Source of the DNA: Paenibacillus hunanensis | GTDB taxonomy: Bacteria; Bacillota; Bacilli; Paenibacillales; Paenibacillaceae | Length of the DNA: 64,000 bases | Reading direction: 5' to 3' | Assembly (NCBI RefSeq): GCF_014645615.1 | Contig: NZ_BMMB01000002.1 | Location: forward strand, 62,001-126,000 | In this document: piece after piece, positions 9,632-19,188 of the stretch | Layout: every line of letters starts with the position of its first letter | Position numbering within the stretch: position 1 is the stretch's first letter | Notes under the pieces: generated by a model | Seen by the model: the letters and a program-made list of their open reading frames with translations, nothing else | Told to the model about the DNA's origin: nothing | Database searches by the model: none | Position numbers and translations under genes: made by a program

Positions 9632-9740
9632 AAAAGAGCACTGTACCTCGTAGGTTGCCTCAAATACTCATTCGTACATCCAAGGGATGTTGTAATGTCT
9701 ATTTGTACAGGCACTCCATATCGAAGTACAGTGCTCTTTT
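9632..9740. repeat. 109-bp inverted-repeat element, structured RNA or MITE-like
   Basis: Perfect 15-bp ends, AAAAGAGCACTGTAC (9632-9646) and GTACAGTGCTCTTTT (9726-9740), enclose 79 bp. Further pairing lies inside: TGCCT with AGGCA, and a perfect central hairpin ACATCC-AAG-GGATGT. Outside the ends, TTGC and GCAA can extend the stem past a 4-base bulge. Either strand would end in TTTT, so it could act as a two-way terminator between the convergent genes at 8928-9440 and 9966-10886. The branching interior is more complex than a normal terminator. The rest of 9441-9965 shows nothing recognisable. Confidence 0.6.
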
Positions 9741-9965
9741 GCAATTTTCTTTTGTTTTTAGGGTTATATTACACGTTTAGAATTACGATGCGCGTTGGGT
9801 TCACAATCTTATTTTTAAAACTACAGCGTTACCCTATGCCAAGCGAACAGCATACATAGCCTATTTTATAAAACGAACTATACAGCCGATGATAGGCATT
9901 TTATCTTCATACCTAACCTTTTATCGTGCCTCCATCCACACATTTCACGGCCTATAGCTACTCTA

Positions 9966-10886
9966 TTATCCCGGCAGCTTAAACCCTTTCCCCAATACCT
10001 CATGCGCATTACTGATCACGACGAAAGCTTCTGGATCGACCGATCGGACAATCGTCTTGAGTCGACTCGCTTCGTTTTGCCCGACGACAACCATAAATAC
10101 CGTTCGTTCATCTCCAGTATAGCCGCCTTCTGCATTCAGCTTGGTCAGTCCACGATCCATATCATTCAAAATCGCCTGCCGCATCGGCTCAATCTCCTCA
10201 GAGATAATGTAAGCCACCTTAGAATTACTAAATCCAAGCTCAACCGCATCGATCATTTTGCTCGTAACAAATAAACCAATCAGCGCATATAGCGCCTGCT
10301 CTGGCTTGAGCAAAATACCTGCCAGCAAAATTACCGTACCATCGGTCAAGCTCACACAGACCGACATACTAAACCCGGTCAGCTTATGAATAATCTGCGC
10401 CAGAATTGCCAGTCCACCCGTCGAACCACGTCCGCGAAAGACAATGCCAAGTCCCAGTCCCACACCAATCCCGCCATATAATGCACCCAGCAGTGGATTG
10501 GTCGTTGGTGCCGGAATATCACGCGTAATATAAATGAACAACGGCAGCACAATCGTCCCTAACAAAGAACGTATACTCGATTGTCGACCCAGCAGCAAAT
10601 ACCCAGCGATAAACAGTGGAATATTCAGCACCCACTGTGTATATGCCGGTTCAATGCCAAGCACCTGCGCCGCAATAATCGAAATTCCGGCTACACCGCC
10701 CGACGCAATATGATTGGGCAGCAAAAATAAATTAAACGCCAGCGCCATCACAAACGCTCCCGTTACAATCAGCGCCATATCCCACACATTACGAATCGGC
10801 CCGGTTAGCGGAATCATCGGCGGCTTCCGCCTGCGTCCTGCCGTCATTGAAGAACCTACCATTACTTCATCACCCATACCCTTCAT
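9966..10886 (-). CDS. YitT-family membrane protein with C-terminal DUF2179 domain
   Basis: About 306 residues. After a short basic N-terminus (GRRRKPP) come five or so hydrophobic segments with the YitT-like motifs NHIASGGVAGIS and GRGSTGGLAI, then a soluble C-terminal domain (GYTGDERTVFMVVV) typical of DUF2179. The family sits in the cytoplasmic membrane; its substrate is not established, although transport has been suggested. The start is unclear: the ATG at 10886 has a weak GAAG 7 bases before it, and a GTG at 10892 is also open. It stands alone, with about 480 bp before the next upstream gene. Confidence 0.85.
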   Translation of the reverse strand: MKGMGDEVMVGSSMTAGRRRKPPMIPLTGPIRNVWDMALIVTGAFVMALAFNLFLLPNHIASGGVAGISIIAAQVLGIEPAYTQWVLNIPLFIAGYLLLGRQSSIRSLLGTIVLPLFIYITRDIPAPTTNPLLGALYGGIGVGLGLGIVFRGRGSTGGLAILAQIIHKLTGFSMSVCVSLTDGTVILLAGILLKPEQALYALIGLFVTSKMIDAVELGFSNSKVAYIISEEIEPMRQAILNDMDRGLTKLNAEGGYTGDERTVFMVVVGQNEASRLKTIVRSVDPEAFVVISNAHEVLGKGFKLPG

Positions 10887-11368
10887 ATTCACACTTCATT
10901 TCGTCACATAGCGATGATGTACGTATACTGCGAATGAAATTCGTATGTACAGCTATAACTATATTTGTATCTAGAGCTTCACGGATAGGTATAGCCTGGC
11001 TAGAACGTATAGCATCCCTGCACTACTTATCGTAGATCCATCATTCTGTGTGACATCGCGGCTTTTATTGTAGTGTAAAATGGCTATTCGCGAAAGAACA
11101 CGCGGCAAACGGGTGACACTTTAACCCGGGAGAGGACCACAGCGGCGCAATCACACTGAAATCACAATACATCGATATTGCATATATAACTTCGTAAAGC
11201 CTGCTACAACAGACGTTTAATTAGCTACAGTAGTTATCGATAATAAATCAAGAAAAAGCCTTAATTCGCAAAGTATCAGTATGACCTCTGCAAACTAAAG
11301 CTTCAAACCTTCTATGCACTTATCCATTTTCTCCAACTATAAAAATCATAAACATCATTCTCCTACCT
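10887..11368. other. Intergenic stretch with nothing recognisable
   Basis: This 482-bp gap between the YitT-type gene and the aminotransferase gene contains no ORF with a plausible ribosome binding site and start, no clear terminator and no repeat that I could see. It presumably holds the promoter of the YitT-type gene. Confidence 0.5.
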
Positions 11369-12568
11369 TCACAGCAACGTAGACTCCCCTAGCACCTCAC
11401 TGGATCGTCCAACCAACTCCCCATAATAACGTCCCAAACGATGAATCCCCTCTTCCAACTGCTCCAGCTTGCCTGCAAAACAAATACGTACACTATACAA
11501 GCCTGCTGGCCCAAAGCCTTCACCTGGCGCAACAATGACCTGATATCGATGCAGCAGCTCCAATGCAAAAGGCTCTGATGTTCTGCCTGTCGCCGAAATA
11601 TCTGCCATAATATAAAAAGCACCCTGTGGACGCGAATGAGGGATGCCATATTGCGTCAGCAGCGCGCAGGCACGATCTCGCTTATGTTGATAACGCAAGC
11701 GCTCCTCTTCGATATGAGTCTGATCCCCGGTCAATGCAGCAATGCCTGCTTTTTGCGTAAACTCTGCCGCACAGGTCGTTGTCGGCTCCAGCAGCTTCCA
11801 GGTCAGCTCGATCAACTCCTCGGGCACGATCATATAACCGAGACGCCAGCCGGTCATGGCATAGCCTTTGGAAAATCCATTCACACTTACAATCCGATGT
11901 GCCAGATCAGGTCTCACCTGTAATGGGCAACAGACCTCGCCTTCATATACAAGCTCATCATAAATTTCATCCGAAATGACAAACAGATCATGCCGCTCCG
12001 CCAATTGCAGCAATTCTCCCCATACCTTCCATGCATATACCGCGCCAGTCGGATTACAAGGTGAATTGACGATGATCGCTTTGGTCGCTGGCGTAATTTT
12101 GGATTCGATATCCTGCATATCCGGTATATATTGCCGCTCTGCATCGGTTTTGTAATATACCGGCTCCGCATGCTGCATGATGAGCATGCCTTCATAGTTC
12201 GGGTAACCCGGGTCAGGAATGAGCACCTCTTCCCCGCTATCGATCAGAGCGAGCAAAATCGTATGTAATGCACTTACTGCTCCCGATGTGACCACGATGC
12301 GTGCAGGAGATATATCGATATCATATTTACGCTTCATACGCCCGGCGATCGCCTCTCTTAATTCAGGCAGACCTGCATTCGACGTATAATGAGTATAGCC
12401 TTGCGCCATTGCCAGTTGCCCGGCAGCAACAATATGTGCAGCCGTATCCACCTCTGGCTCACCAATTTGCATTGAGATAACATCTTCATATTGCGTTGCC
12501 TCCACCATGATTTTACGAATACTGTTTGGACGCATTTTTTGTCTATGTAATGATGGTTTTCCTCTCAT
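11369..12568 (-). CDS. Class I/II PLP-dependent aminotransferase
   Basis: A 399-residue fold-type I aminotransferase of the aspartate aminotransferase superfamily. Seen are the substrate strand MQIGEPEVD, YTSNAGLPELREAIA, the NPTG motif (NSPCNPTGAV, about 168-177), ISDEIYDELVY, and the PLP lysine in NGFSKGYAMTGWRLGY (about K234). The start ATG has AGGAG 9 bases upstream. Substrate cannot be read from sequence: aspartate, aromatic or alanine transamination are all possible. It is monocistronic here and does not belong to the arg operon. Confidence 0.9.
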   Translation of the reverse strand: MRGKPSLHRQKMRPNSIRKIMVEATQYEDVISMQIGEPEVDTAAHIVAAGQLAMAQGYTHYTSNAGLPELREAIAGRMKRKYDIDISPARIVVTSGAVSALHTILLALIDSGEEVLIPDPGYPNYEGMLIMQHAEPVYYKTDAERQYIPDMQDIESKITPATKAIIVNSPCNPTGAVYAWKVWGELLQLAERHDLFVISDEIYDELVYEGEVCCPLQVRPDLAHRIVSVNGFSKGYAMTGWRLGYMIVPEELIELTWKLLEPTTTCAAEFTQKAGIAALTGDQTHIEEERLRYQHKRDRACALLTQYGIPHSRPQGAFYIMADISATGRTSEPFALELLHRYQVIVAPGEGFGPAGLYSVRICFAGKLEQLEEGIHRLGRYYGELVGRSSEVLGESTLL

Positions 12569-12939
12569 ATGCTTGCACTCCTATCTCTATAAAATTAGAA
12601 TCATTATCCGCTCCTATGCTCTGAATTGCAACGTAACATCACCGCGATACCATTGTTATTCCTATCCTGAGGTTCTATCTGCTATGAAAGCATCCAACCA
12701 TTATACCGTATCATTTACAATATCCACATAATAAAGAACCCTGAGCCCTACTTCGCAGAAGAAGCAAGTCTCAGGGTTCCTACACGATAGCACAGTCGCT
12801 TATATAGCGCCTGCTCTTATGGATACATGGTTGGTGCCTATTCGGCTCATAACATGATCCATACCATTTAATTTCAATCGTGCCATCGTATGATGCACAA
12901 CATGTATTTCAAACGAGCCACCTATAGGCTCGTCATTCA
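12569..12939. other. Intergenic stretch holding the prfB terminator
   Basis: This 371-bp gap between prfB and the aminotransferase gene contains one strong hairpin (described separately) and presumably the aminotransferase promoter. No further gene or repeat is visible. Confidence 0.45.
12732..12779 (-). terminator. Rho-independent terminator downstream of prfB
   Basis: On the minus strand GGAACCCTGAG and CTCAGGGTTC pair around a loop containing a second small stem, followed by the U-rich TTCTTTATTAT. It lies about 160 bp past the prfB stop and before the aminotransferase gene. Confidence 0.7.
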
Positions 12940-14053
12940 TTATTCCACTTCAATCTTCAACTGGCTACGCAGATAACCATCGATAAACGAATCCAGATCG
13001 CCATCCATCACCGCACCAATATTACCCGTCTCTACCTGTGTACGATGGTCTTTCACCATGCTGTACGGATGGAAAACGTACGAGCGAATCTGGCTACCCC
13101 ATGCGATATCCGATTGCTCACCACGAATTTCTTCCAATTGCTTGCGCTCTTCTTCGATCTTCCGCTCATACAGTTTGGAACGAAGCATCGTCATCGCACG
13201 CTCACGGTTTTTGATCTGGGAACGCTCGGTCTGACAGCTTACAACCACGCCACTTGGAATATGCGTAATCCGAACCGCGGAATCCGTTGTATTGATGTGC
13301 TGACCACCCGCACCACTCGCGCGGTACGTATCGACCTTCAGATCCTCTGTACGGATCTCGATCTCAGCATCATTCGTAATCTCTGGAACCACGTCACAGG
13401 ATACGAACGACGTATGACGACGACCGGACGAATCAAATGGTGAAATACGCACCAGACGGTGTACGCCCTTTTCCGCCTTCAAGTAACCATAGGCATTATA
13501 GCCCTTGATCAACAGTGTTACACTCTTCACACCAGCCTCATCGCCTGGCAGATAGTCCATAACCTCAACCTTAAAGCCGCTTTTCTCTGCCCAGCGTGTA
13601 TACATACGCAGCAGCATCGATGCCCAGTCCTGGGACTCTGTACCGCCGGCACCCGGATGAAGCTCCAAAATCGCGTTCAGCTTATCATACGGCTCGTTCA
13701 ACAGCAATTGCAGCTCGAACTCCTCGATCTTCTTCACCAGTGCTTCTACACCTGCGGTCACTTCCTGTGCCAGATCAGCGTCCTGCTCCTCATCGGCCAG
13801 CTCCGCCATCAGGCTCACATCATCATACTCCTGCTGGAGCTTATTATACTGATCTACAGATCCTTTGACTGCATTCATCTCAGCGATGACCGCCTGTGCG
13901 GCTTCATTGTCGTCCCAGAAATCCGGTGCGGACATTTTCACCTCAAAGTTCTCGATCATCTCATTTTTGAGATCTAAGTCAAAGAGACCCCCTAAGATTT
14001 GATAGTTTCTGCGCCATTTCGCGCAGATCGTGCTTTACATTTGGTTCGATCAT
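12940..14053 (-). CDS. prfB: Peptide chain release factor 2, expressed by programmed +1 frameshift
   Basis: RF2 reads UGA and UAA stop codons and releases the nascent chain. The main frame (12940-13977) has the stop-codon-reading SPF motif ([14 protein letters not shown]) and the catalytic GGQ ([11 protein letters not shown]). Translation begins in another frame at the ATG at 14053 ([20 protein letters not shown]), after GAGGTG at 6 bases. The 25th codon is UGA (13979-13981) inside CTTTGAC, preceded by an SD-like AGGGGG. This is the standard RF2 autoregulatory shift, and the joined product is about 370 residues. It is not a pseudogene or a sequencing error. A terminator follows the gene. Confidence 0.96.
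13978..13984 (-). promoter_or_regulatory. RF2 +1 frameshift site
   Basis: CTTTGAC on the minus strand, with the in-frame UGA at 13979-13981 and an internal Shine-Dalgarno-like AGGGGG a few bases before it. When RF2 is scarce the ribosome slips +1 on CUU-U and continues with GAC TTA GAT. All elements of the known RF2 autoregulation signal are present. Confidence 0.95.
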
Positions 14054-14160
14054 GAACGTCACCTCATTTAAAATATACAGCTCCAGCGGAATAGCCGAGC
14101 CATTTGCTTATTATACTTTACCATAACCGTTACCAACAGTGGAGAACCGTTATCCGCGAA

Positions 14161-14199
14161 AAGACACCCACAGGGACGCTTGTCGTCTGTGAGTGTCTT
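14161..14199 (-). terminator. Terminator downstream of secA
   Basis: AAGACACCCACAG (14161-14173) pairs with CTGTGAGTGTCTT (14187-14199) with one weak pair. Read from secA, the stem is followed by TTTTC. It separates secA from prfB. Confidence 0.65.
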
Positions 14200-14432
14200 G
14201 CTTGGATTACTATATAACATATTAGTGAATGCCTGCTCGTTCGCACTACGTTATTCGCTATACATGACATTCCTGGCAATGTATTTGCCCTGGATAACAT
14301 ATCATTAAGGCAAGTTCTATCGTGTACGTACCTTACAAGCGAATGAGGATCATTACAGATAAACGATACTCATCGGATACCATATAACATATAGCATCCT
14401 AACAACAGGCATCCAACCTTACTCCACTGTAC

Positions 14433-16895
14433 TTATTTCCGTCTGCGACGACGTTCTTCACGGGAAGGACGCTTCTCAGCCGTTTCGGAGCTGTTGGTGC
14501 TCACTTTGCTTGTATCTACAACAGCTTGACGCTCCTGTTGGCTCTCACTTTGAATTTGTGCTCTCATCACATAGCCAGCAACTTCTTCTTGAATGTCGGC
14601 AACCATCTGATTGAACATTTCAAAGCCTTCGAATTGATACTCGCGCAGTGGGTCAGTACCGCCGTAAGCGCGCAGGTGGATACCTTGACGCAGCTGCTCC
14701 ATCGCATCGATATGATCCATCCATTTGCGGTCAACCGCACGAAGCACAACGACTTTTTCAAACTCACGGATCGTAACTTCGCCGATTTCTTTTTCGCGTT
14801 GCAGATAGTACAGCTCAACGCGCTCAAACAGATAGTTGATCATCTCTTCTTTTTCTTTCTCTTCCAGCTCTTGCTTGGACACATGCTTCGCTTCGACCAG
14901 GAAATTGTTGTTCACGTAATCAGCAACCTCTTGCAGCTCCCAGTTCTCAGGAATATCGTCGCCGCAGTGAACCTCAACAACACGCTCGATACAAGGCTTG
15001 ATCATTTGCAGGACAACTTCACGAATGTTGTCGGACTCCAGTACCTCACGGCGCTGCTTGTAAATGATCTCACGCTGCTTATTCATAACATCGTCATATT
15101 GCAGGACGATTTTACGCATATCAAAGTTACTACCTTCGACACGGCGCTGTGCAGATTCTACAGCACGTGTGATCATACGGCTTTCGATTGGCTGATCTTC
15201 TTCAAAGCCCAGCTTCTCCATCATATTCATCACGTTATCCGCACCAAAGCGCTTCATCAGCTCATCGCCCAGTGACAGGTAAAATTGCGTAGAACCCGGG
15301 TCACCCTGACGACCAGCACGACCGCGAAGCTGGTTATCGATTCGGCGAGATTCGTGACGCTCTGTACCAATAATGTGCAGACCGCCCACTTCAGCGACGC
15401 CTTCACCCAGAATAATATCCGTACCGCGACCCGCCATGTTCGTAGCGATCGTTACCGTACCCGGTTGACCCGCACGTGCGATAATTTCCGCTTCTTCGGC
15501 ATGGTATTTCGCGTTCAGAACCTGGTGCTTGATGCCTTTGCGCTTCAGCATTTCGGACAGCAACTCGGAGTTCTCGATCGATACCGTACCAACGAGCACC
15601 GGCTGGTTGTTCGCATGGCGCTCTTCGATCTCTTTCACTACCGCACGGAATTTGCTCTGTACGCTCTTATACACAACGTCAGGTGCATCTTGACGTTGAT
15701 TCACACGGTTTGTTGGAATTTGCAGCACTTCCAGACCGTAGATCTTTTTGAATTCTTCTTCCTCTGTTTTCGCTGTACCAGTCATACCCGCCAGCTTGCG
15801 ATACATACGGAAGTAGTTCTGGAACGTGATCGTTGCCAGCGTCATACTTTCGTTTTGTACCTTGAGGTCTTCTTTTGCTTCGATCGCCTGGTGCAGACCG
15901 TCGCTATAACGACGACCGGACATCAGACGTCCAGTGAATTCGTCGACGATCAGTACTTCGCCTTCGGATACCACATAATCAACGTCACGGTGCATGATTA
16001 CATTCGCTTTAAGCGCCTGTACCACGTGGTGGTTGATCGTGACATTTTTATTATCATACAGGTTTTCAAGGCCGAAGAAGTTCTCTGCCTTTTCCACACC
16101 TGCTTCAGTCAGTGCTACGGATTTTACTTTGATATCGACGCTGTAATCATCTTCTGCCTTCAAGCTCTTTACAAAACGATCAGCTGCAAAATACAGCTCC
16201 GTCGATTTTTGAGCCTGACCGGAAATGATCAGCGGTGTACGCGCTTCGTCAATCAGAATCGAGTCCACCTCGTCAATGATACAGAAGTGCAGTGGACGCT
16301 GTACCATTTGTTCCTTGTACAGCACCATATTGTCACGCAGATAGTCAAAGCCAAATTCATTGTTCGTACCGTATGTGATATCACAAGCGTAAGCCGCTTG
16401 CTTCTCCTCATGCTGCATGCCGCTCAGGTTGATGCCGACCGTCATACCGAGGTAGTTATAAATACGGCTCATTTGCAAGCTATCGCGCTGTGCCAGATAG
16501 TCATTGACTGTGACGACGTGCGCGCCTTTACCTTCAAGAGCGTTCAGGTATACCGGCAGTGTACCTACCAGCGTTTTACCTTCACCGGTTCTCATCTCTG
16601 CGATTTTACCCTCGTGCAGAGCGATACCACCGATCATCTGAACGTCAAAATGACGCATGCCCAGTTGGCGTTTGGATGCTTCGCGCACAGTGGCAAAAGC
16701 TTCCGGCAGCAACTGCTCAAGCGTCTCACCTTTCTCAAGACGTTCGCGGAACTCGGCTGTCTTCCCTTGAAGCTCATCGTGGGACAAAGCCTCAAATTCC
16801 GCTTCCATATTATTGATGATGTCCACGGTTTTCATGATCCGTTTGACATCACGGTCATTTGAATCACCAAAAATTTTCTTAACGAGTCCTAGCAT
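14433..16895 (-). CDS. secA: Preprotein translocase ATPase SecA
   Basis: The motor that pushes unfolded secretory proteins through SecYEG using ATP. At 820 residues it has the Walker [10 protein letters not shown] (101-109), the DEAD-type box [18 protein letters not shown], the second-motor motif MAGRGTDI and the conserved scaffold [15 protein letters not shown]. The C-terminus ends in a basic [13 protein letters not shown] and lacks the Cys-rich metal-binding SEC-C tail (CxCxSGxxxxxCH) seen in many SecA proteins, including that of B. subtilis. The start ATG follows AAAGGGG at 5 bases. It is monocistronic, with terminators on both sides and a perfect 15-bp inverted repeat before it. Confidence 0.96.
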   Translation of the reverse strand: MLGLVKKIFGDSNDRDVKRIMKTVDIINNMEAEFEALSHDELQGKTAEFRERLEKGETLEQLLPEAFATVREASKRQLGMRHFDVQMIGGIALHEGKIAEMRTGEGKTLVGTLPVYLNALEGKGAHVVTVNDYLAQRDSLQMSRIYNYLGMTVGINLSGMQHEEKQAAYACDITYGTNNEFGFDYLRDNMVLYKEQMVQRPLHFCIIDEVDSILIDEARTPLIISGQAQKSTELYFAADRFVKSLKAEDDYSVDIKVKSVALTEAGVEKAENFFGLENLYDNKNVTINHHVVQALKANVIMHRDVDYVVSEGEVLIVDEFTGRLMSGRRYSDGLHQAIEAKEDLKVQNESMTLATITFQNYFRMYRKLAGMTGTAKTEEEEFKKIYGLEVLQIPTNRVNQRQDAPDVVYKSVQSKFRAVVKEIEERHANNQPVLVGTVSIENSELLSEMLKRKGIKHQVLNAKYHAEEAEIIARAGQPGTVTIATNMAGRGTDIILGEGVAEVGGLHIIGTERHESRRIDNQLRGRAGRQGDPGSTQFYLSLGDELMKRFGADNVMNMMEKLGFEEDQPIESRMITRAVESAQRRVEGSNFDMRKIVLQYDDVMNKQREIIYKQRREVLESDNIREVVLQMIKPCIERVVEVHCGDDIPENWELQEVADYVNNNFLVEAKHVSKQELEEKEKEEMINYLFERVELYYLQREKEIGEVTIREFEKVVVLRAVDRKWMDHIDAMEQLRQGIHLRAYGGTDPLREYQFEGFEMFNQMVADIQEEVAGYVMRAQIQSESQQERQAVVDTSKVSTNSSETAEKRPSREERRRRRK

Positions 16896-16925
16896 GGTTA
16901 ACCCCTTTCGCGCAATTAAAGAGAT

Positions 16926-16980
16926 AGATTATTGAATAATGGAATTCACACGACGCTTCCGGGGGATTATTCAATAATCT
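16926..16980 (-). promoter_or_regulatory. Perfect 15-bp inverted repeat before secA
   Basis: AGATTATTGAATAAT (16926-16940) and ATTATTCAATAATCT (16966-16980) are exact complements separated by 25 bases and end 30 bases before the secA ATG. Each arm is itself nearly palindromic (ATTATT-G-AATAAT). The pair could therefore be one long mRNA hairpin near the ribosome binding site or two binding sites for a dimeric regulator. No U-tract follows, so it is not a simple terminator. Confidence 0.55.
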
Positions 16981-17536
16981 CAGTTGCAATAAATTGTACC
17001 AGTTTCCCAGAAGCCCCGCAACAAAGCGGCTCTAAGCTCACGCTTCTGTAACTGGTCGTAATCAGCTCGATACAGCCCAGGAAAATCAGTTCCCGCGCCT
17101 TCATCTATACTTATGAAGTTGGTTATAACGATCCCTCTCCATTACAGGAGATCAGCCGTGTAAACCAGCATACATCCTATTATAAATAAGCTACTCTGGT
17201 ATACATACGTATAACCTGACCGATATGTTTCTACAAATTCCAAATTCATTACCGAATAGAGTTCAGATCAATAGCAAAAGTAGGCAGCCGACTGCATTGT
17301 CTCAGGACATGTGGCAACCTGCTGTAGAGGCTTGTTATAAAGGTAAATAACGCAGTAAACAGACATATGTAGCACTCTAAACAGTATACTCTACTTTACA
17401 TAGGAATGCACTCGTTTGTTGAAGCTTCTTCCATTTTCTAGGATTCACCGTAGCAATACAGAATATGTATGTAATGACACTTTTAAAATTAGCGATGGAA
17501 TACCATTTTACCTACAGCTTATGATCAAATGAGGAT
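16981..17536. other. Long gene-free stretch upstream of secA
   Basis: Between the secA-proximal inverted repeat and the hpf terminator are about 550 bp with no ORF that has a plausible start, and no clear RNA motif. It presumably contains the secA promoter, which I could not fix. Confidence 0.4.
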
Positions 17537-17570
17537 CAAAAAAGCCCTACCCGCCATGACGGATAGGGCT
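17537..17570 (-). terminator. Terminator downstream of hpf
   Basis: On the minus strand AGCCCTATCCG pairs with CGGGTAGGGCT around a 6-base loop and is followed by TTTTTTG. A strong intrinsic terminator about 135 bp after the hpf stop. Confidence 0.85.
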
Positions 17571-17704
17571 CACCTTACATTGTTCAATTCAATCATTCAT
17601 CTCAGTATCGTTGATTCACACACTCCATGTATAAACGAACGATGTTCAAAATGCTTAATCTACTGACCATCACAGCATATTGCCGAGTGGAATGATGCGA
17701 ATCA

Positions 17705-18277
17705 TTATTCCTGCTCGATCAGACCGTATTTACCGTCATCACGGCGATATACGACATTGACCTGCTGTGTGTTCACATTGGAGAATACGAAGAACGTATG
17801 CCCAATTAGATTCATTTGTAAAATAGCTTCTTCGACGTCCATCGGCTTCAGGAGGAAGCGTTTGTTACGGACGATTTCGTATTCGTCATTTTCCACTTCT
17901 ACATCCGCATCTTCATCTACAGCAAGCGCTGCACTGATTGGATCTTCCACGAAAAATGCTTTCAAATTCTCGTCGTTTTGACGGAACTTGCGGTTCAGCT
18001 TGGTTTTATGCTTGCGGATCTGGCGCTCGAGCTTATCGACCACAGAGTCGATAGAAGCATACATATCTTCACTGCGATCCTCTGCGCGCAGCAGTAATCC
18101 TGGGAGTGGAATGGTTACCTCTACGGTAAAGCGTCCACGATTGGAACTAAGTGTCACCATACCGTCAGAAACGGGCGGTGCATCAAAATATCTTTCCAGT
18201 CTGCTTAGCTTTTTATCCACATAATCTTTAATTGCATCTGTTACTTCAAAGTGCTGACCTCGAGTGGCAAAATTCAT
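17705..18277 (-). CDS. hpf: Ribosome hibernation promoting factor, long form
   Basis: Joins two 70S ribosomes into inactive 100S dimers in stationary phase or stress. It is 190 residues long, which marks the long form used by Bacillota: an N-terminal S30AE/RaiA domain (residues 1 to about 100, NFATRGQHFEVTDAIKDYVDKKL), an acidic linker (AVDEDADVEVENDEYE) and the C-terminal dimerisation domain (about 130-185, RNKRFLLKPMDVEEAILQMNLIGHTFFVF). The start ATG is preceded by AAAGGAGG at 7 bases. It is a single gene ended by its own terminator. In B. subtilis the gene responds to sigma-B and sigma-H; I could not identify such promoters here. Confidence 0.95.
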   Translation of the reverse strand: MNFATRGQHFEVTDAIKDYVDKKLSRLERYFDAPPVSDGMVTLSSNRGRFTVEVTIPLPGLLLRAEDRSEDMYASIDSVVDKLERQIRKHKTKLNRKFRQNDENLKAFFVEDPISAALAVDEDADVEVENDEYEIVRNKRFLLKPMDVEEAILQMNLIGHTFFVFSNVNTQQVNVVYRRDDGKYGLIEQE

Positions 18278-18523
18278 GTGGCATTCCTCCTTTATGGAAT
18301 TATAACATAGGTGTCAGGTATAAGTAAAAGGACTGTTAACGGATTACCACAAATGTTTAAAGCGCAATCATTGTAAGTCGATAAATAGTCACAATTGAAA
18401 AGTGACTGTAAAATAACACTAAATTGCTACAAGCGATTTAGCGCTCGATCACGCCTTACAAAAAAGCAGTCCGTTATTCGATACCAACAGCCGATTACTT
18501 GTCTAAACATGAATTTTAACCAG

Positions 18524-18555
18524 AAAAAGACCCCGGAAAACATTCCGGAGTCTTA
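18524..18555 (-). terminator. Terminator downstream of the cold-shock gene
   Basis: AAGACTCCGGAA and TTCCGGGGTCTT pair around a short AT loop on the minus strand and are followed by TTTCTGG. It lies about 65 bp past the csp stop. The rest of 18278-18617 shows nothing recognisable beyond probable hpf promoter sequence. Confidence 0.75.
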
Positions 18556-18617
18556 GCTAATTGTTCAAATGTAACCATCAGATTACCTATGTAAGGCCGG
18601 CAATAGCCAAGGGATGA

Positions 18618-18815
18618 TTATAATTTGATAACGTTAGCTGCCTGAGGTCCACGTGCGCCTTCGACGATGTCGAATTCTACGGATTGGCCTTCTTCAAGCG
18701 TCTTGAAGCCTTCAGACTGAATTGCGGAGAAGTGTACAAAAACGTCGCCGCCTTCTTCAGTTTCGATGAAGCCGTAACCTTTTTCTGCGTTAAACCATTT
18801 CACTTTACCTTGCAT
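18618..18815 (-). CDS. csp: Cold-shock protein (CspA/CspB family)
   Basis: A 65-residue single cold-shock domain that binds single-stranded RNA and DNA and acts as an RNA chaperone. RNP1 (KGYGFIE, 12-18) and RNP2 (DVFVHF, 24-29) are intact, with the usual acidic C-terminal half. It starts at the ATG at 18815 after GAAGGG. A clear sigma-A promoter lies 54-83 bp upstream and a terminator follows, so it is a one-gene unit. B. subtilis has several such paralogues and the exact orthologue cannot be named. Confidence 0.94.
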   Translation of the reverse strand: MQGKVKWFNAEKGYGFIETEEGGDVFVHFSAIQSEGFKTLEEGQSVEFDIVEGARGPQAANVIKL

Positions 18816-18868
18816 GCAATAACATTCCCTTCGTTATCAAATAAAGTAAGACATTGCCTACATTTCTG

Positions 18869-18898
18869 AATATACCATCTCTGGCTTGAAATTGTCAA
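18869..18898 (-). promoter_or_regulatory. Sigma-A promoter of the cold-shock gene
   Basis: Consensus -35 TTGACA (18893-18898) and -10 TATATT (18869-18874) with an 18-bp spacer on the minus strand, giving a leader of about 50 bases. This is one of the best promoter matches in the window. Confidence 0.8.
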
Positions 18899-19114
18899 TT
18901 GGAAAAGTAAAGGTTTTCCTGTAATTATATTACATAAAAGAAAAAGTAATTAATTCTCCCTTTTCACTCTATCTTTTCAGCTATTATCCCAGAGCTAGTC
19001 AGCAAATATCGCTACTTGTTTAACCACTGTTATCAGGTTCGAATCATAATTATATACCTAGTGATTTTGGCATAATCAAGTCTGACTTATGGTGTGAAAT
19101 GAGCAAAAAGAAAA

Positions 19115-19149
19115 GGATCATCGATGACACTTTTCGGTCTCGATGACCC
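19115..19149 (-). terminator. Terminator of the maf-pse-lux-like operon
   Basis: GGGTCATCGA pairs with TCGATGATCC on the minus strand, followed by TTTTCTTTTTG. It lies 40 bp past the LuxC-like stop and marks the end of the long glycosylation operon. Confidence 0.8.
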
Positions 19150-19188
19150 TCTTGTAAATATGTCTATCTACGCTTATCCATCTGTCAT

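Noticed and set aside
11080..11124. Tiny ORF (14 codons, MAIRERTRGKRVTL) on the plus strand
   Set aside because: No ribosome binding site and no independent support.
12940..14053. prfB as a frameshifted pseudogene
   Set aside because: The break coincides exactly with the known programmed RF2 frameshift signal.
15285..16862. Long plus-strand open frame (525 codons) opposite secA
   Set aside because: It is the antisense of a highly conserved gene, has no ribosome binding site, and has a low-complexity composition typical of shadow frames.
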